The translations under genes were made by a program, and so were the position numbers. From contig NZ_JAGPXE010000003.1 in NCBI RefSeq assembly GCF_018070075.1, forward strand, positions 1 to 64,000: a DNA stretch of 64,000 bases, read 5' to 3'. Each line of letters starts with the position of its first letter. The stretch's first letter is position 1. Below, piece after piece: positions 35,461 through 45,200 of this stretch. The DNA comes from Saccharopolyspora endophytica. GTDB lineage: Bacteria; Actinomycetota; Actinomycetes; Mycobacteriales; Pseudonocardiaceae. The notes under the pieces were generated by a model, which did not search any database, was not told the DNA's origin, and worked only from the letters and a program-made list of their open reading frames with translations.

Positions 35461-35478
35461 ACCAAGCGATTGTTTGGT
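35461..35478. promoter_or_regulatory. Palindromic operator upstream of the acyl-CoA ligase
   Basis: ACCAAGCGATTGTTTGGT is an imperfect palindrome, with ACCAA/TTGGT arms, about 40 bases before the ATG of the ligase. TetR-family regulators of fatty-acid or steroid catabolism (KstR2 and relatives) bind CAAG/CTTG-type sites of this kind. The regulator is not in this window's immediate neighbourhood. Confidence 0.5.
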
Positions 35479-35518
35479 ACGGTGCCTCCGGTGTCCGAGG
35501 TGGGGCGCGGGAGGCGTG

Positions 35519-37045
35519 ATGCTGATCAGCGACGTGGTGGCCTTGGCCGCCGGACGAACGCCCGGAGCTCCGGCGCTGACGTTCGAGTCCACCACCTGGA
35601 CGTTCGGTGAGCTCCACGCCTCGGTCTGCCGGCTGGCCCACGGGCTGGCCGACATCGCTCGGCGCGGTGACCGCATCGCCGTGCTCACCGAGAACAACGT
35701 CGAGTACGTGCTGGCCTACTACGCGGTCCCGCTCGCCGGGATGGTGCTGCTGCCGGTGAACTACCGGCTCGCGCAGCGCGAGATCGCCGACCTGCTCACC
35801 GACGCCGCGCCGACCGTGCTGATCACCGAGGCGAAGTACCTCGACCCCGCGCGGCACGCCGCCGACGCGGTGCCCTCGATCCACACGGTCGTCACCGTCG
35901 ACGACGTCGCGGGCACCACGCCCTTCAGCGCGCTGCTCGACGGCCGACCGGACACCGAACCCGAGCGCGCCGACGAGAGCTCGCCCGCGTGGCTGATCTA
36001 CACCTCGGGCACCACCGGACGGGCCAAGGGCGCCGTGCTGACCCACCGAAACGTGGTCGCGGGCGCGGTCAACGCCGTGCTGAGCTGGCCGCGAGCCGCC
36101 GAGGAACGGCCGGTGACGCTGGTGCCGTGGCCGCTGTGCCACATCGCCGGGTACAACGTGCTCGTCGCGCACCTGGCCGCCGAGAACGTCGTGCTGCTGC
36201 GCAGGTACAGCACCGAGGGCTTCCTCGACGCCGTGCAGCGGCACGGGGTCACCGGCACCACGGTCGCGCCGACGATGCTGGAGATGCTGCTGCGCCACCC
36301 CGGCATCGGCGCCTGCGACACCACCTCGATCACCCGCATCGGGTACGGATCGGCGCCGATGCCGGTGGCCACGCTCCGCGAGGCCATGACCCGCTTCCCC
36401 AACGCCGGGTTCCGCGCCGGGTTCGGCATGACCGAGCTCGCCGGCAACGCCCTCGCGCACGGCCCGGAGGGGCACCGAGCGGCTGCGGCCGGGCGTCCGG
36501 AACTGCTGGCCTCGGCGGGTCGGTCGATGTTGCTGACGGCCGCGCGCATCGTCGACGACGACGGCGTCGAACTCGGCGCCGACGAGGTCGGCGAGCTGGA
36601 GATCCGCGGTGATCAGGTCTTCTCCGGGTACTGGAACCGGCCCGAGGCGACCGCGGAGGCGTTCCGCGAAGGGTGGTTCCGCACCGGCGACCTCGCCCGG
36701 CGCGACGCCGAGGGTCGCTTCGCCATCGTCGACCGCCGCAAGGACATGATCCTCACCGGCGGGGAGAACGTCTACTCCCGCGAAGTCGAGGACGTCCTGC
36801 ACCAGCACCCGCGCATCGCGGCCGCCGCGGTCGTCGGGGCGCCGGACGAGCTGTGGGGCGAGCGCGTCGTCGCCGTCATCGAGGCCGACGGCGAGCCCGA
36901 CCTGACCGAACGCGAGATCCGCGAGTTCTGCGCGGCGCACCTCGCGCGCTACAAGTGCCCGCGACAGGTGCTGGTGGTCGACGAGCTCCCGCGCAACACG
37001 GCGGGCAAGGTCCTCAAGCGCGAACTCCGCCAGCGGGTTCGCTGA
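35519..37045 (+). CDS. Acyl-CoA ligase (FadD-type, adenylate-forming)
   Basis: This 508-residue class I adenylating enzyme activates a carboxylic acid to its CoA thioester. The phosphate-binding loop IYTSGTTGRAKG, the GFGMTE motif, the TGDLARRD aspartate and the C-terminal catalytic Lys in NTAGKVLKREL are all present. The ATG at 35519 has GGGAGG just upstream. An HSD10-like SDR follows after 21 bases, forming a two-gene unit for acid activation and oxidation. The chain type cannot be told from sequence. Confidence 0.92.
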   Translation: MLISDVVALAAGRTPGAPALTFESTTWTFGELHASVCRLAHGLADIARRGDRIAVLTENNVEYVLAYYAVPLAGMVLLPVNYRLAQREIADLLTDAAPTVLITEAKYLDPARHAADAVPSIHTVVTVDDVAGTTPFSALLDGRPDTEPERADESSPAWLIYTSGTTGRAKGAVLTHRNVVAGAVNAVLSWPRAAEERPVTLVPWPLCHIAGYNVLVAHLAAENVVLLRRYSTEGFLDAVQRHGVTGTTVAPTMLEMLLRHPGIGACDTTSITRIGYGSAPMPVATLREAMTRFPNAGFRAGFGMTELAGNALAHGPEGHRAAAAGRPELLASAGRSMLLTAARIVDDDGVELGADEVGELEIRGDQVFSGYWNRPEATAEAFREGWFRTGDLARRDAEGRFAIVDRRKDMILTGGENVYSREVEDVLHQHPRIAAAAVVGAPDELWGERVVAVIEADGEPDLTEREIREFCAAHLARYKCPRQVLVVDELPRNTAGKVLKRELRQRVR

Positions 37046-37066
37046 CCTCGACGAGGAGGAGCACCA

Positions 37067-37825
37067 GTGGAGATCAACGGCAAGAAGGCGGTCGTGTTCG
37101 GCGGAGCCTCGGGCATGGGCCGGGCCAGCGCGGAACTGCTCGCGGCGCAGGGGGCGTCGGTGGCGATCGCCGACCTCGCCGACTCGGCGGGCCAGGACGT
37201 CGCCGCCCAGCTCGGCGGCACGTTCCACCCGGTCGACGTCACCGACTTCGCCGGCGTCGAGCACGCGCTGAACGCGGCCGTCGCCGAGCTGGGCGGGCTG
37301 CACATCACCGTGACCACGGCCGGCGGCGGCATGGCGCAGCGCACGCTGGGCAAGCAGGGGCCGCACGACCTCGACGCGTTCCGCCGGATCCTGGACCTCA
37401 ACACGGTCGGCACCTTCAACATCAGCCGCTTGGCCGCGGCGCACATGAACGACAACGAGCCCGAGGACGGTGAGCGCGGGGTCATCATCAACACCTCGTC
37501 GATCGCCGCTTTCGAGGGCCAGGTCGGGCAGGTCGCCTACACCGCGGCCAAGGCCGCGATCGCCGGGATGTGCCTGACCATGGCGCGCGATCTCGGGTCG
37601 ATGGGCATCCGCGTGCTGGCCATCGCGCCGAGCCTGTTCGAAACCGGGCTGGTGAAGGGAGCTCCGGAGGACGTGAAGGCCGCGCTGGTCAAGGACGCGG
37701 CGTTCCCCCGGCGCATGGGTCGCCCGGAGGAGTACGCGAAGCTGGTGCGGGCCATCGTCGACAACCCGATGCTCAACGGCCAGTGCCTGCGGCTGGACGC
37801 GGGCCAGCGCTTCGCGCCGAAGTGA
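37067..37825 (+). CDS. SDR-family 3-hydroxyacyl-CoA dehydrogenase, HSD10-like (second copy)
   Basis: This 252-residue short-chain dehydrogenase has GGASGMG near the N-terminus, the catalytic YTAAK, and PMLNGQCLRLDAG near the end. It shares insertion pattern and motifs with the SDR at 20878. GTG 37067 has AGGAGGAG upstream. It is the second gene after the acyl-CoA ligase and presumably acts on the same acyl chain. Confidence 0.88.
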   Translation: MEINGKKAVVFGGASGMGRASAELLAAQGASVAIADLADSAGQDVAAQLGGTFHPVDVTDFAGVEHALNAAVAELGGLHITVTTAGGGMAQRTLGKQGPHDLDAFRRILDLNTVGTFNISRLAAAHMNDNEPEDGERGVIINTSSIAAFEGQVGQVAYTAAKAAIAGMCLTMARDLGSMGIRVLAIAPSLFETGLVKGAPEDVKAALVKDAAFPRRMGRPEEYAKLVRAIVDNPMLNGQCLRLDAGQRFAPK

Positions 37826-37909
37826 GTCTTGGCAGCCCGTAGTTGATCGGCGTAGCCTGCCCGCATCCATGAACGTGAACACGCTTCACATTCACCGAGA
37901 GGCAGGCTC

Positions 37910-39904
37910 ATGCCCGTTGCCAGGAGGCAGGTGCTGGCCGCGGCCGCCGCCGCACCGCTCGCCGCCACGATGTTCGGCGTCACCCCCGCGTCCGGCCAGG
38001 AGGCCACCGGCTACCGGGTCGGGCGCGGGGTCGCCGACGTGACCGGTCCGGCCGCTGAGAACGGCATGATGGGTTACTCCATGCCGCAGCAGCAGACCGC
38101 GGGCATCCACCTGCGCACGCTCGCGCGCGCGTTCGTCGTCGACGACGGCGCGAACCGCGTGGTGTTCGTGACCGCCGAGCTGGGCGCGCTGTTCCAGTCG
38201 GTGCACCAGGAGGTGCTGCGCCGCCTGGCCGAGACCTACGGCGGTCTCTACACCGAGCAGAACGTGCTGCTCAACGCGACCCACACGCACGCCGCCTGCG
38301 GGGGAGACTCGCACTACGCCGCCTACGACCTGGCGACCCTGGGCTTCCAGGAGCAGGTCTTCAACGCCGTCGTCGACGGCATCACCGAGGCGATCGGGAA
38401 GGCGCACGACGATCTGCGGCCCGGCGCACTGGCGCTCGGGCGGGCCGAGCTCACCGACGCCAGCGTCAACCGCTCCCGCAGCGCCTTCGACCTCAACCCG
38501 GCGGAGGACACCCGGCACTTCCCGCAGGCGATCGACCCGGCGGTGACGGTGCTGCGCTTCTCCCAGGGCGGGCGGGACGTCGGCGCGATCACGTGGTTCG
38601 CCACCCACGGCACCTCGATGACCAACGAGAACCACCTGATCAGCTCGGACAACAAGGGTTACGCGGCCTTCGCCTGGGAGCGCCTCGACGCCGAGTTCGT
38701 GGCCTGCTTCGCCCAGACCAACGCGGGCGACATGTCGCCCAACCTGGACCTGGAACCCGGGTCCGGTCCGACCGACGACGAGTTCGACAACACCCGGATC
38801 ATCGGTGAACGCCAATTCCGCGCCGCGCGAATCGCTTTCGACTCGGCGCGGGAGTCGATGAGCGGGCCGGTCGACTCCGCGCTGTGCTACGTCGACCTGT
38901 CCGAGGTCACTGTGGACGGACGATTCACCCCGGACGGCAAGACGCATCGCACCTGCACCGCGGCCATCGGGATGTCGATGCTGGCCGGCAGCACCGAGGA
39001 CGGACCGGGAATCCCCATCGGAGAAGGGATCCGCAACCCGCTGCTGGACTGGCTCGGGGGAGCAGACGTTCCCATCCCGCCGGGACTCGCCGACGAGCAG
39101 GCGCCCAAACCCGTCGCGGTGCCCTTCGGCGCGATGCCGCCGCACCCGTGGTGCCCGGAGGTGCTGCCGTTGCAGCTGATGCGCATCGGCGAGCTCCACC
39201 TGGTCGCCGGACCCGCCGAGTTCACCATCGTCGCCGGGCTGCGGATCCGCCGGAGCGTCGCGGCCGAGCTCGGCGTCCCGCTGGAGAACGTGCTGATCCA
39301 GGGCTACGCCAACGCCTACAGCCAGTACGTCACCACGCCCGAGGAGTACGACTCCCAGCAGTACGAGGGGGCCTCCACGCTCTTCGGCCGCTACACGCTC
39401 CCGGCCTACCAGCAGGAGTTCACCAGGCTGGCCGCGGCGATGCGTGCCGGGGAGCGGGTCCCGCTCGGTCCCGTTCCGCCCGACATGAGCGGAACGCTGC
39501 CGAACTTCCAGCCGGGCGTGGTCTTCGACGCGCCGCCTCCCGGCCGCGCCTTCGGCGACGTCCTGGCCGAGCCCGCGAGCGGTTACCGCCGGGGAGAGCG
39601 GGTCGCGGTCGAGTTCGTCACCGGGCACCCCAAGAACGACCTCCGCCGCGGCGGCACCTACGCCGAGGTCCAGCGCCTGGTGGACGGCCGGTGGGTGCCG
39701 GTGGCCGACGACCGCGACTGGTCCACCCAGTACCATTGGAAGCGCAGCGGTGTCGCGTCCTCCACGGCGACGATCACCTGGGACGTTCCGGCGGAAGTGC
39801 CGACCGGCCGCTACCGGATCGTCCACAACGGAGACTGGAAAGCAGCGGCCTCGGGCGAGATCACGCCGTTCACCGGACGCAGTCGGGACTTCCTCGTGGC
39901 GTGA
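37910..39904 (+). CDS. Secreted neutral ceramidase
   Basis: This 664-residue enzyme begins with a short ARRQ signal followed by an alanine-rich hydrophobic stretch and QEATG, so it is secreted, possibly by Tat. It hydrolyses ceramide to a fatty acid and sphingosine. The zinc-ligand motif NATHTHAACGGD and the nucleophile serine in THGTSMTNENH, followed by SSDNKGYA, match Pseudomonas and animal neutral ceramidases. The C-terminal immunoglobulin-like domain is present (ITWDVPAEVPTGRYR). Actinobacteria do not usually make ceramide, so it likely attacks host, fungal or environmental lipids. It is transcribed alone. Confidence 0.9.
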   Translation: MPVARRQVLAAAAAAPLAATMFGVTPASGQEATGYRVGRGVADVTGPAAENGMMGYSMPQQQTAGIHLRTLARAFVVDDGANRVVFVTAELGALFQSVHQEVLRRLAETYGGLYTEQNVLLNATHTHAACGGDSHYAAYDLATLGFQEQVFNAVVDGITEAIGKAHDDLRPGALALGRAELTDASVNRSRSAFDLNPAEDTRHFPQAIDPAVTVLRFSQGGRDVGAITWFATHGTSMTNENHLISSDNKGYAAFAWERLDAEFVACFAQTNAGDMSPNLDLEPGSGPTDDEFDNTRIIGERQFRAARIAFDSARESMSGPVDSALCYVDLSEVTVDGRFTPDGKTHRTCTAAIGMSMLAGSTEDGPGIPIGEGIRNPLLDWLGGADVPIPPGLADEQAPKPVAVPFGAMPPHPWCPEVLPLQLMRIGELHLVAGPAEFTIVAGLRIRRSVAAELGVPLENVLIQGYANAYSQYVTTPEEYDSQQYEGASTLFGRYTLPAYQQEFTRLAAAMRAGERVPLGPVPPDMSGTLPNFQPGVVFDAPPPGRAFGDVLAEPASGYRRGERVAVEFVTGHPKNDLRRGGTYAEVQRLVDGRWVPVADDRDWSTQYHWKRSGVASSTATITWDVPAEVPTGRYRIVHNGDWKAAASGEITPFTGRSRDFLVA

Positions 39905-40051
39905 ATGCGAAGTTCGAGCGCGCGCGTGGTCGAATCGTAATGTTCCAGCGTGGGAAATGCGGAGTCCAAAGTTCGACACGGGTGGAACTCGAGGCTCGGG
40001 TCGCGTACACGTGGGGACAGCACTTGACAAGTCCGAACCAGGAAGGTGTTC

Positions 40052-40795
40052 ATGACCTCTTCGCCGAACGAGCCCGGCCAGAGCGGCTCCGAGAAGCAGC
40101 CCGCTGAGGAGACCGAGACCTCGGCAGTGGAGCAGCCCTCGGAGAGCTCCGCAGCCGGCCACGGCGACGCCGAGTCCGGCGCTGAGAAGTCGGGCGCCGA
40201 GCAGCCTGGTGCCGAGCAGGGCGAGCCCGACGCGGAGCAGACCGAGAAGTCTCAGCCCGCGGCCGAGACCACCGAATCGAACGAGTCGTCCGAGTCCGCT
40301 GAGTCCTCTGAGGCTTCTGAGGCTTCTGAGGCGTCTGCGGCCACCGAGTCCGGTGAGGAGCCCGCGAAGAAGAGCAAGGTCGGCGTGATCGTCGCGGTCG
40401 CCGCCTCCGTGCTCGTCATCGCGGTCGTGGCCGTCGGTGCCTTCTGGCTGTTCAGCGGCGGCTCGGCTCAGTCGACCGCCGAGGACTACGCGGCGCTGTC
40501 GACCAAGGAGACCCAGGACCCGCGCAGCGTCAAGGCCGACGACTACCGCGCGGTGGTCTGCAACAGCGCGATGCCGCAGATCGAGGAGCTGCAGAAGCAG
40601 AAGGAGGAGTTCCTCAAGGTCGCCAAGCCGCAGGACCTCGAGATGCTCAAGCAGGTCAAGACCACGGTCAAGTCGGTCCAGGAGAACGGCGACACGGGCA
40701 CCGCGACCATGGAGTCCACCGTTCCCGGCCAGCAGCCGCAGGCCGCCGAGCTCAAGCTCGTCAAGGAGGACGGCGACTGGAAGCTCTGCGCCTGA
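40052..40795 (+). CDS. Acidic single-pass membrane protein of unknown function
   Basis: This 247-residue protein has three parts. Residues about 1-105 are a disordered, Glu/Ser/Ala-rich tail with the tandem repeat SEASEASEAS. Residues about 108-130 are one membrane segment (VIVAVAASVLVIAVVAVGAF). The rest is a soluble outer domain of about 110 residues resembling DUF4878 or Mce-associated domains, containing VCNSAMP and ending WKLC. By charge, the acidic tail would be cytoplasmic. Its two cysteines may form a disulphide. AGGAAGG precedes the ATG. Function is unknown. A terminator follows. Confidence 0.8.
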   Translation: MTSSPNEPGQSGSEKQPAEETETSAVEQPSESSAAGHGDAESGAEKSGAEQPGAEQGEPDAEQTEKSQPAAETTESNESSESAESSEASEASEASAATESGEEPAKKSKVGVIVAVAASVLVIAVVAVGAFWLFSGGSAQSTAEDYAALSTKETQDPRSVKADDYRAVVCNSAMPQIEELQKQKEEFLKVAKPQDLEMLKQVKTTVKSVQENGDTGTATMESTVPGQQPQAAELKLVKEDGDWKLCA

Positions 40796-40807
40796 GCAGT
40801 CCCTCCT

Positions 40808-40839
40808 CGGTGCCCGGTCGTCGTTGCGGCCGGGCACCG
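40808..40839 (+). terminator. 10-bp perfect hairpin
   Basis: CGGTGCCCGG and CCGGGCACCG pair around a 12-base loop, thirteen bases after the stop of the acidic membrane protein. Confidence 0.75.
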
Positions 40840-40841
40840 AT

Positions 40842-40890
40842 GAGTTTCAAGGGTGGTCGGGGTCTCCATTGGCGACTGCCCCTGAAACTC
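40842..40890 (+). promoter_or_regulatory. Inverted repeat in the DUF899 leader
   Basis: GAGTTTCA at 40842-40849 and TGAAACTC at 40883-40890 pair perfectly, with more partial pairing inside (GGG/CCC). It ends 16 bases before the ATG of the DUF899 gene, so it could be an operator or a leader hairpin covering the ribosome binding site. Confidence 0.45.
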
Positions 40891-40906
40891 GTCCGCGGGA
40901 GAGACC

Positions 40907-41602
40907 ATGACCACCACGCACGCACTGCCGCCCGTCGTGGACGCCGGCACCTGGCAGCGCGAGCTCGACGCGTTGCGCGCCCGTGAGAAGGCGGCGACCA
41001 AGGAGCTCGACGCGATCGCCGCGCAGCGCCGCCGCCTGCCGATGGTGCGGATGCCCGACTACGTCCTGGAAGGCGAAGCGGGACCGGTCACGCTGGCCGA
41101 GATCTTCGACGGCGCCTCCCAGCTGATCGTGTACAACCACATGTGGTTCCCGGGGGAGAGGTGGCAGTGTCCCGGTTGCACCGGGTTCACCTCGCAGTTC
41201 ACCCGCCTGGAGTTCCTCCGCGACTACGACGCGCGGTTCGTCATCGTCACCCAGGGGACGATGGACGAGGCCGTGGCCTACAAGCGCCGCGTCGGCAACG
41301 CGTTCCCCTGGTACTCCACCGCGAACAGCTCCTTCGGCACCGATGTCGGCGCGCCTCCGGGCGGCGGCTTCGGCCTGAACGTGTTCCTGCGCGACGGCGA
41401 CGCCGTCTACCGCACCTGGCACACCACGGGCAGGGGCATCGAGCAGCTCGGGCACACCTTCGCGCTGATCGACGCCCTGCCCTACGGTCGCCGCGAGGCC
41501 TGGCAGGACTCCCCGGCGGGCTGGCCGAACGACGAGGTCCCCGGAAGCCGCTGGCAGTCCTCCGAAATCGTCGCCGAGCGCTACGGCCGGCCCGACGCCT
41601 GA
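40907..41602 (+). CDS. DUF899 thioredoxin-like protein
   Basis: This 231-residue protein belongs to DUF899, a thioredoxin-fold family of unknown function. The redox-like motif CPGCTGF sits where a thioredoxin active site would be, after the typical YNHMWFPGERW. There is no signal peptide. It stops two bases before the convergent DoxX gene. A hairpin leader precedes it. Confidence 0.88.
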   Translation: MTTTHALPPVVDAGTWQRELDALRAREKAATKELDAIAAQRRRLPMVRMPDYVLEGEAGPVTLAEIFDGASQLIVYNHMWFPGERWQCPGCTGFTSQFTRLEFLRDYDARFVIVTQGTMDEAVAYKRRVGNAFPWYSTANSSFGTDVGAPPGGGFGLNVFLRDGDAVYRTWHTTGRGIEQLGHTFALIDALPYGRREAWQDSPAGWPNDEVPGSRWQSSEIVAERYGRPDA

Positions 41603-41603
41603 C

Positions 41604-42038
41604 TCACGCCGCGGCGAGCTGCGGTGAGCGGCGCAGCGCCCGGCCCAGGGCGAGAGCGCCGGGTCCGGTGAAGGCCAGGAGCAGGAAGGACCACGCGAAC
41701 AACGCGGCCTGCTCTCCCTGGTTCTGCAGGGGGAGCAGGCCGTCGGGCTGGTGCACGATGAAGTAGGCGTAGGCCATCGAGCCGGAGGCGAGCACCGCGG
41801 CGCCGCGGTGCAGCACGCCGAGCGCGACGAGGAGCCCGCAGCCCAGCTGGATCACCGCGGCCCACCACGACGGCCAGGTTCCGAACGGCACGACGCCTCC
41901 GCCGGTTCCCGGGGCCCCGCCGAAGACGCCGAACAACGATGCGGCGCCGTGGCTGGCGAACAGCGCACCGACGACGATCCGGAAGGCGCCGAGGGCGTAG
42001 GGCGCGAGGGTGGTTGCTTTCCTGTCGAGACTGGACAT
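41604..42038 (-). CDS. DoxX-family membrane protein
   Basis: This 144-residue protein has four hydrophobic segments and the DoxX pattern FRIVVGALFASHGAASLFG followed by the next helices. Actinobacterial DoxX proteins are linked to thiol and redox stress complexes. GGAGT precedes the ATG at 42038. A good iron box lies 39-57 bases upstream, so expression is probably iron-regulated, which is notable for this family. Confidence 0.88.
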   Translation of the reverse strand: MSSLDRKATTLAPYALGAFRIVVGALFASHGAASLFGVFGGAPGTGGGVVPFGTWPSWWAAVIQLGCGLLVALGVLHRGAAVLASGSMAYAYFIVHQPDGLLPLQNQGEQAALFAWSFLLLAFTGPGALALGRALRRSPQLAAA

Positions 42039-42076
42039 GCGCGACTCCTCAGGTGCAAGCGGACACCCGACGAGCG

Positions 42077-42095
42077 TTAAGTTAGGGTAGCCTAA
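42077..42095. promoter_or_regulatory. DmdR/IdeR-type iron box upstream of doxX
   Basis: TTAAGTTAGGGTAGCCTAA matches the iron-box consensus TTAGGTTAGGCTAACCTAA at 16 of 19 positions. It is correctly placed in the promoter of the minus-strand DoxX gene. Confidence 0.78.
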
Positions 42096-42243
42096 TGTCA
42101 AGGGTGATCAGCCCGGCTGTCCAGAACCGGAAACACCCCTGACTGCGAACGGCCGACCAGGTGCGCACCAGTGGCCGCGACCTGATTCCGCTGGTCAGGC
42201 CCGGCGCTAGCTGGTAAACGGGAACGATTCAGTCGACGGAGTC

Positions 42244-45200
42244 TCACCCCGTGTACTTCCGGCCGATGTACTCCTCCCCGGCCAGGGTCGGCAGTCGGGT
42301 CCAGCCCGCGCGGTCGTGGTGCCGGAACCCGAAGTCGACCTGGCGGGTGGGGAAGTCGTAGAGGATCCGGTCGACGGTGCCCCAGGGGGCGGTCTCCGGT
42401 CCGCCCGGCAGCGCCGAGGCCATGCGCACGTAGGTCGCGGTCTGGGCGCTGGTGGCGAAGTTGCCGCCCCAGTCGGTGAACGTGGAGTTCGACAGCACGC
42501 CCGGGTCGATGTGCTCGGCCGCGCTCACCCGGACCGTCGGCGGGTTGGTCATGCCGTGCGCGATCTCCGCGTGGTCGATGTCCGGCCACAGCATCGCCGA
42601 GAGCTGGTCGGCGAAGACGGTCTGCCCGTCGGTCACGGTCGTGACCGGCCGGATCTTGGTCAGGCGCGGCTCACCGACGGCCAGCCACGGACCGCGCTGC
42701 TCGGCGACGACGCGGATCGCGCGAGCCGGTTGCGGGAGCGCGACCGCGAGCTCCTGCCAGTGGCGCGCGCCCAGCGCGGCGTCCGGGCTCAGCGGGAGGC
42801 TGACCACACCGGACGGCGTGTCGGCCTGCACCGCGAGCCGGTGGGCGGTGAGCCCTTCGCCGAGCACCGGGACCGTGACGTGGGTGCCGTCCCCGGTCGC
42901 GGGCACCGGGTACCAGCCGGTGGTGAGCGTGCCCCGCCCGGTGGGCAGGGTGGTGCGGCTGTGCCACACCTCCCCGGGTGCCGACGGCGGCACCGATAGC
43001 CGCGCCGACGTGGCGAAATCGCCTCGCACGACGGCAGGTTCGACCGGTGCGGGCGGCTGGACGTCGGCGTTGGCGAGGACCTTGACGTGGTCGGCGAGCC
43101 CGCCGGTGCGACCGCTGGTGGCGAACTCGAAGCCGCCGCTGGCGACCGTCCAGCCCGGCGCTTGCCGGAACGGCGCGTAGGCGAACACCGCGAACATGCC
43201 GATGACCAGCAGCAGCGCGGTGGCGATCAGCACGCCGCGCTCCGGGCGCAGCAGCACTCCCAGTCGCCTGCGGCGCCGCCACAGGCCGAACCCGGCGATC
43301 ACCGCGGCCAGGGCGACCCACAGCTTCGCGTCGCGCAGGAAGACGTCCCCGATGTGCGGGGCCGTCATGCTCAGCTCGATCTTCGACAGAGACGCGGGGA
43401 GGTGGTTGCCGAAGGACTGGCCGCGGTCGCTGAACGGCTTCCAGATGTTCGGCCCGGAGAACCCCGCGGCGGCCACCATGATCAGCACACCGGTCCCGGC
43501 GATGCTCGCGACCGCGCCCGTGGTGCGCGGGAGCGGCGAGCGCAGCAGCGCGGTCGTCAGCAGCACGATCGCCGGGGCGGCCAGGGCGCCGAAGTGCAGC
43601 ACCCACTTGGTGGGGCTCAACGCCAGGAACGCCATCGCCAGCGCGGTGACCACGGCGCTGCTGAGCATCAGCCAGCGGACCGTGCCCGGCGCGGTCCGGC
43701 GGCCGCGGCCCAGCGCCACCAGCAGCCCCACGCCGAGGGTCATCAGCACCGGCAGGCGCAGCGCCCACGGCCCGGTCATGAGGGTGTCGATGTGCCGCCA
43801 CTCCTCGTACCAGGCGAACGAGCCGTAGTACCAGCGGTGCACCTTCGTCGCTTCGAGCACGTCCCCGAAGGTCGCGTCGGCGAAAGCGACCGGCACGATG
43901 GCGGTTCCGGCCGCCACGACCGTCAACCCCGCCACCGAGCGCGACTTCCCGCTGCGGTCGCGCAGCCACCGGCACAGCCACGGCAGCGCCGGGACCAGTG
44001 GCGCCCACGCCACCAGACCGGACGGCGAGCAGCTCAGCGCCAGGGCCGCGACCAGCGTCGCCGCGGCGGCCGCCGGGATGCTCTCGCGGCGACGGGCGGT
44101 CTCGGCGAGCAGCATCGTCACCGCGGTCAGGCACAGGATCAGCGGTTCCGGTCGCAGCGTCATGCCGTAGGGCATCCACCAGGCCAGGAACGCCAGCCCC
44201 AGCGCCCACGGCACCCAGCGGTTGCCGGCGGTGCGGCCGAGCGTCGTGGTCAGCAGGCGACGCAGCGCGACCCAGGTGATCAGCCCGTAGGCCAGCGGCA
44301 GCAGCCGCAGCCACCACAGCGAGAACTCCCCGAGTCGGCCCCAGAACTGCATCAGGTACTGGCTGAGCACGAAGGGGTTCTCGGTGGCGTTGAACATGTA
44401 GACGTAGTTGCCGAGGTATCCCGCCGCCCCGGCGTTGCGGGACATCAGGACGTACCACGCGTCGTCGTACTGCACCGGTCCGAGCAGCACCCACGACGCG
44501 GCCGTGACGCCGACGACCAGGTCGGCCCAGCGGGGCCGGACTCGCGGGATCCGCACCGGTCCCCAGTGCCGCCACGCCAGCACCAGGGTCGCGCCGAGGG
44601 CGAGCAGATGTGCCCACAGGAGAAGTGTTTTGAGCCCGTTGGGATGGGAGTTGTAGCGGTCGTCGGCGTGCAGCGAGACCGACAGCCCGCCCGCCTGCGG
44701 CATCCCCTCGGCGGTGGTGATCAGCGCCGACACCGAGGGCACCGGCAGATCGGGGAAGTGCGCCACCGGCGCGGAATCGCGCGTGATGGACAGGCCGGTC
44801 GCGGTCGCGGCGATGCGGTAGTCGCAGCCACCGGCGGGGATGGGTTCGTCCAGCAGCGGAGTTCCGGCGGCGAGCACCGAAACCCGGCCCGCGGCGGCGG
44901 TGACGGCCAGTCCGGTCGCCGGGCTCGCCCCGGCCGGGACGGTGCGCAGGACGTCGCCGTTGCCGACGGCGCGCAGGGCGGCGCAGGGGATCGTCGCGTG
45001 CAGCGACAGCGGGCGCGGCGGGCTCAGCGGAACCACCGTCGAACTGGGCAACTTGCCCGCCTGCGGCCAGGAAACCACTGGATCCGAGGCCGTGACCGGC
45101 GCGAAGGGGATCGCGACGCCCAGCAGCACGGTGATCGCCGCGAGCACGCCGCACCACCACGCTCGGCGATCAGCCGGGGCGGGCCGGATGCGCGGGCGGC

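Noticed and set aside
37892-40837. Minus-strand open frame opposite the ceramidase and acidic protein
   Set aside because: Antisense shadow; its Leu/Gly repeats mirror the acidic repeats on the other strand.
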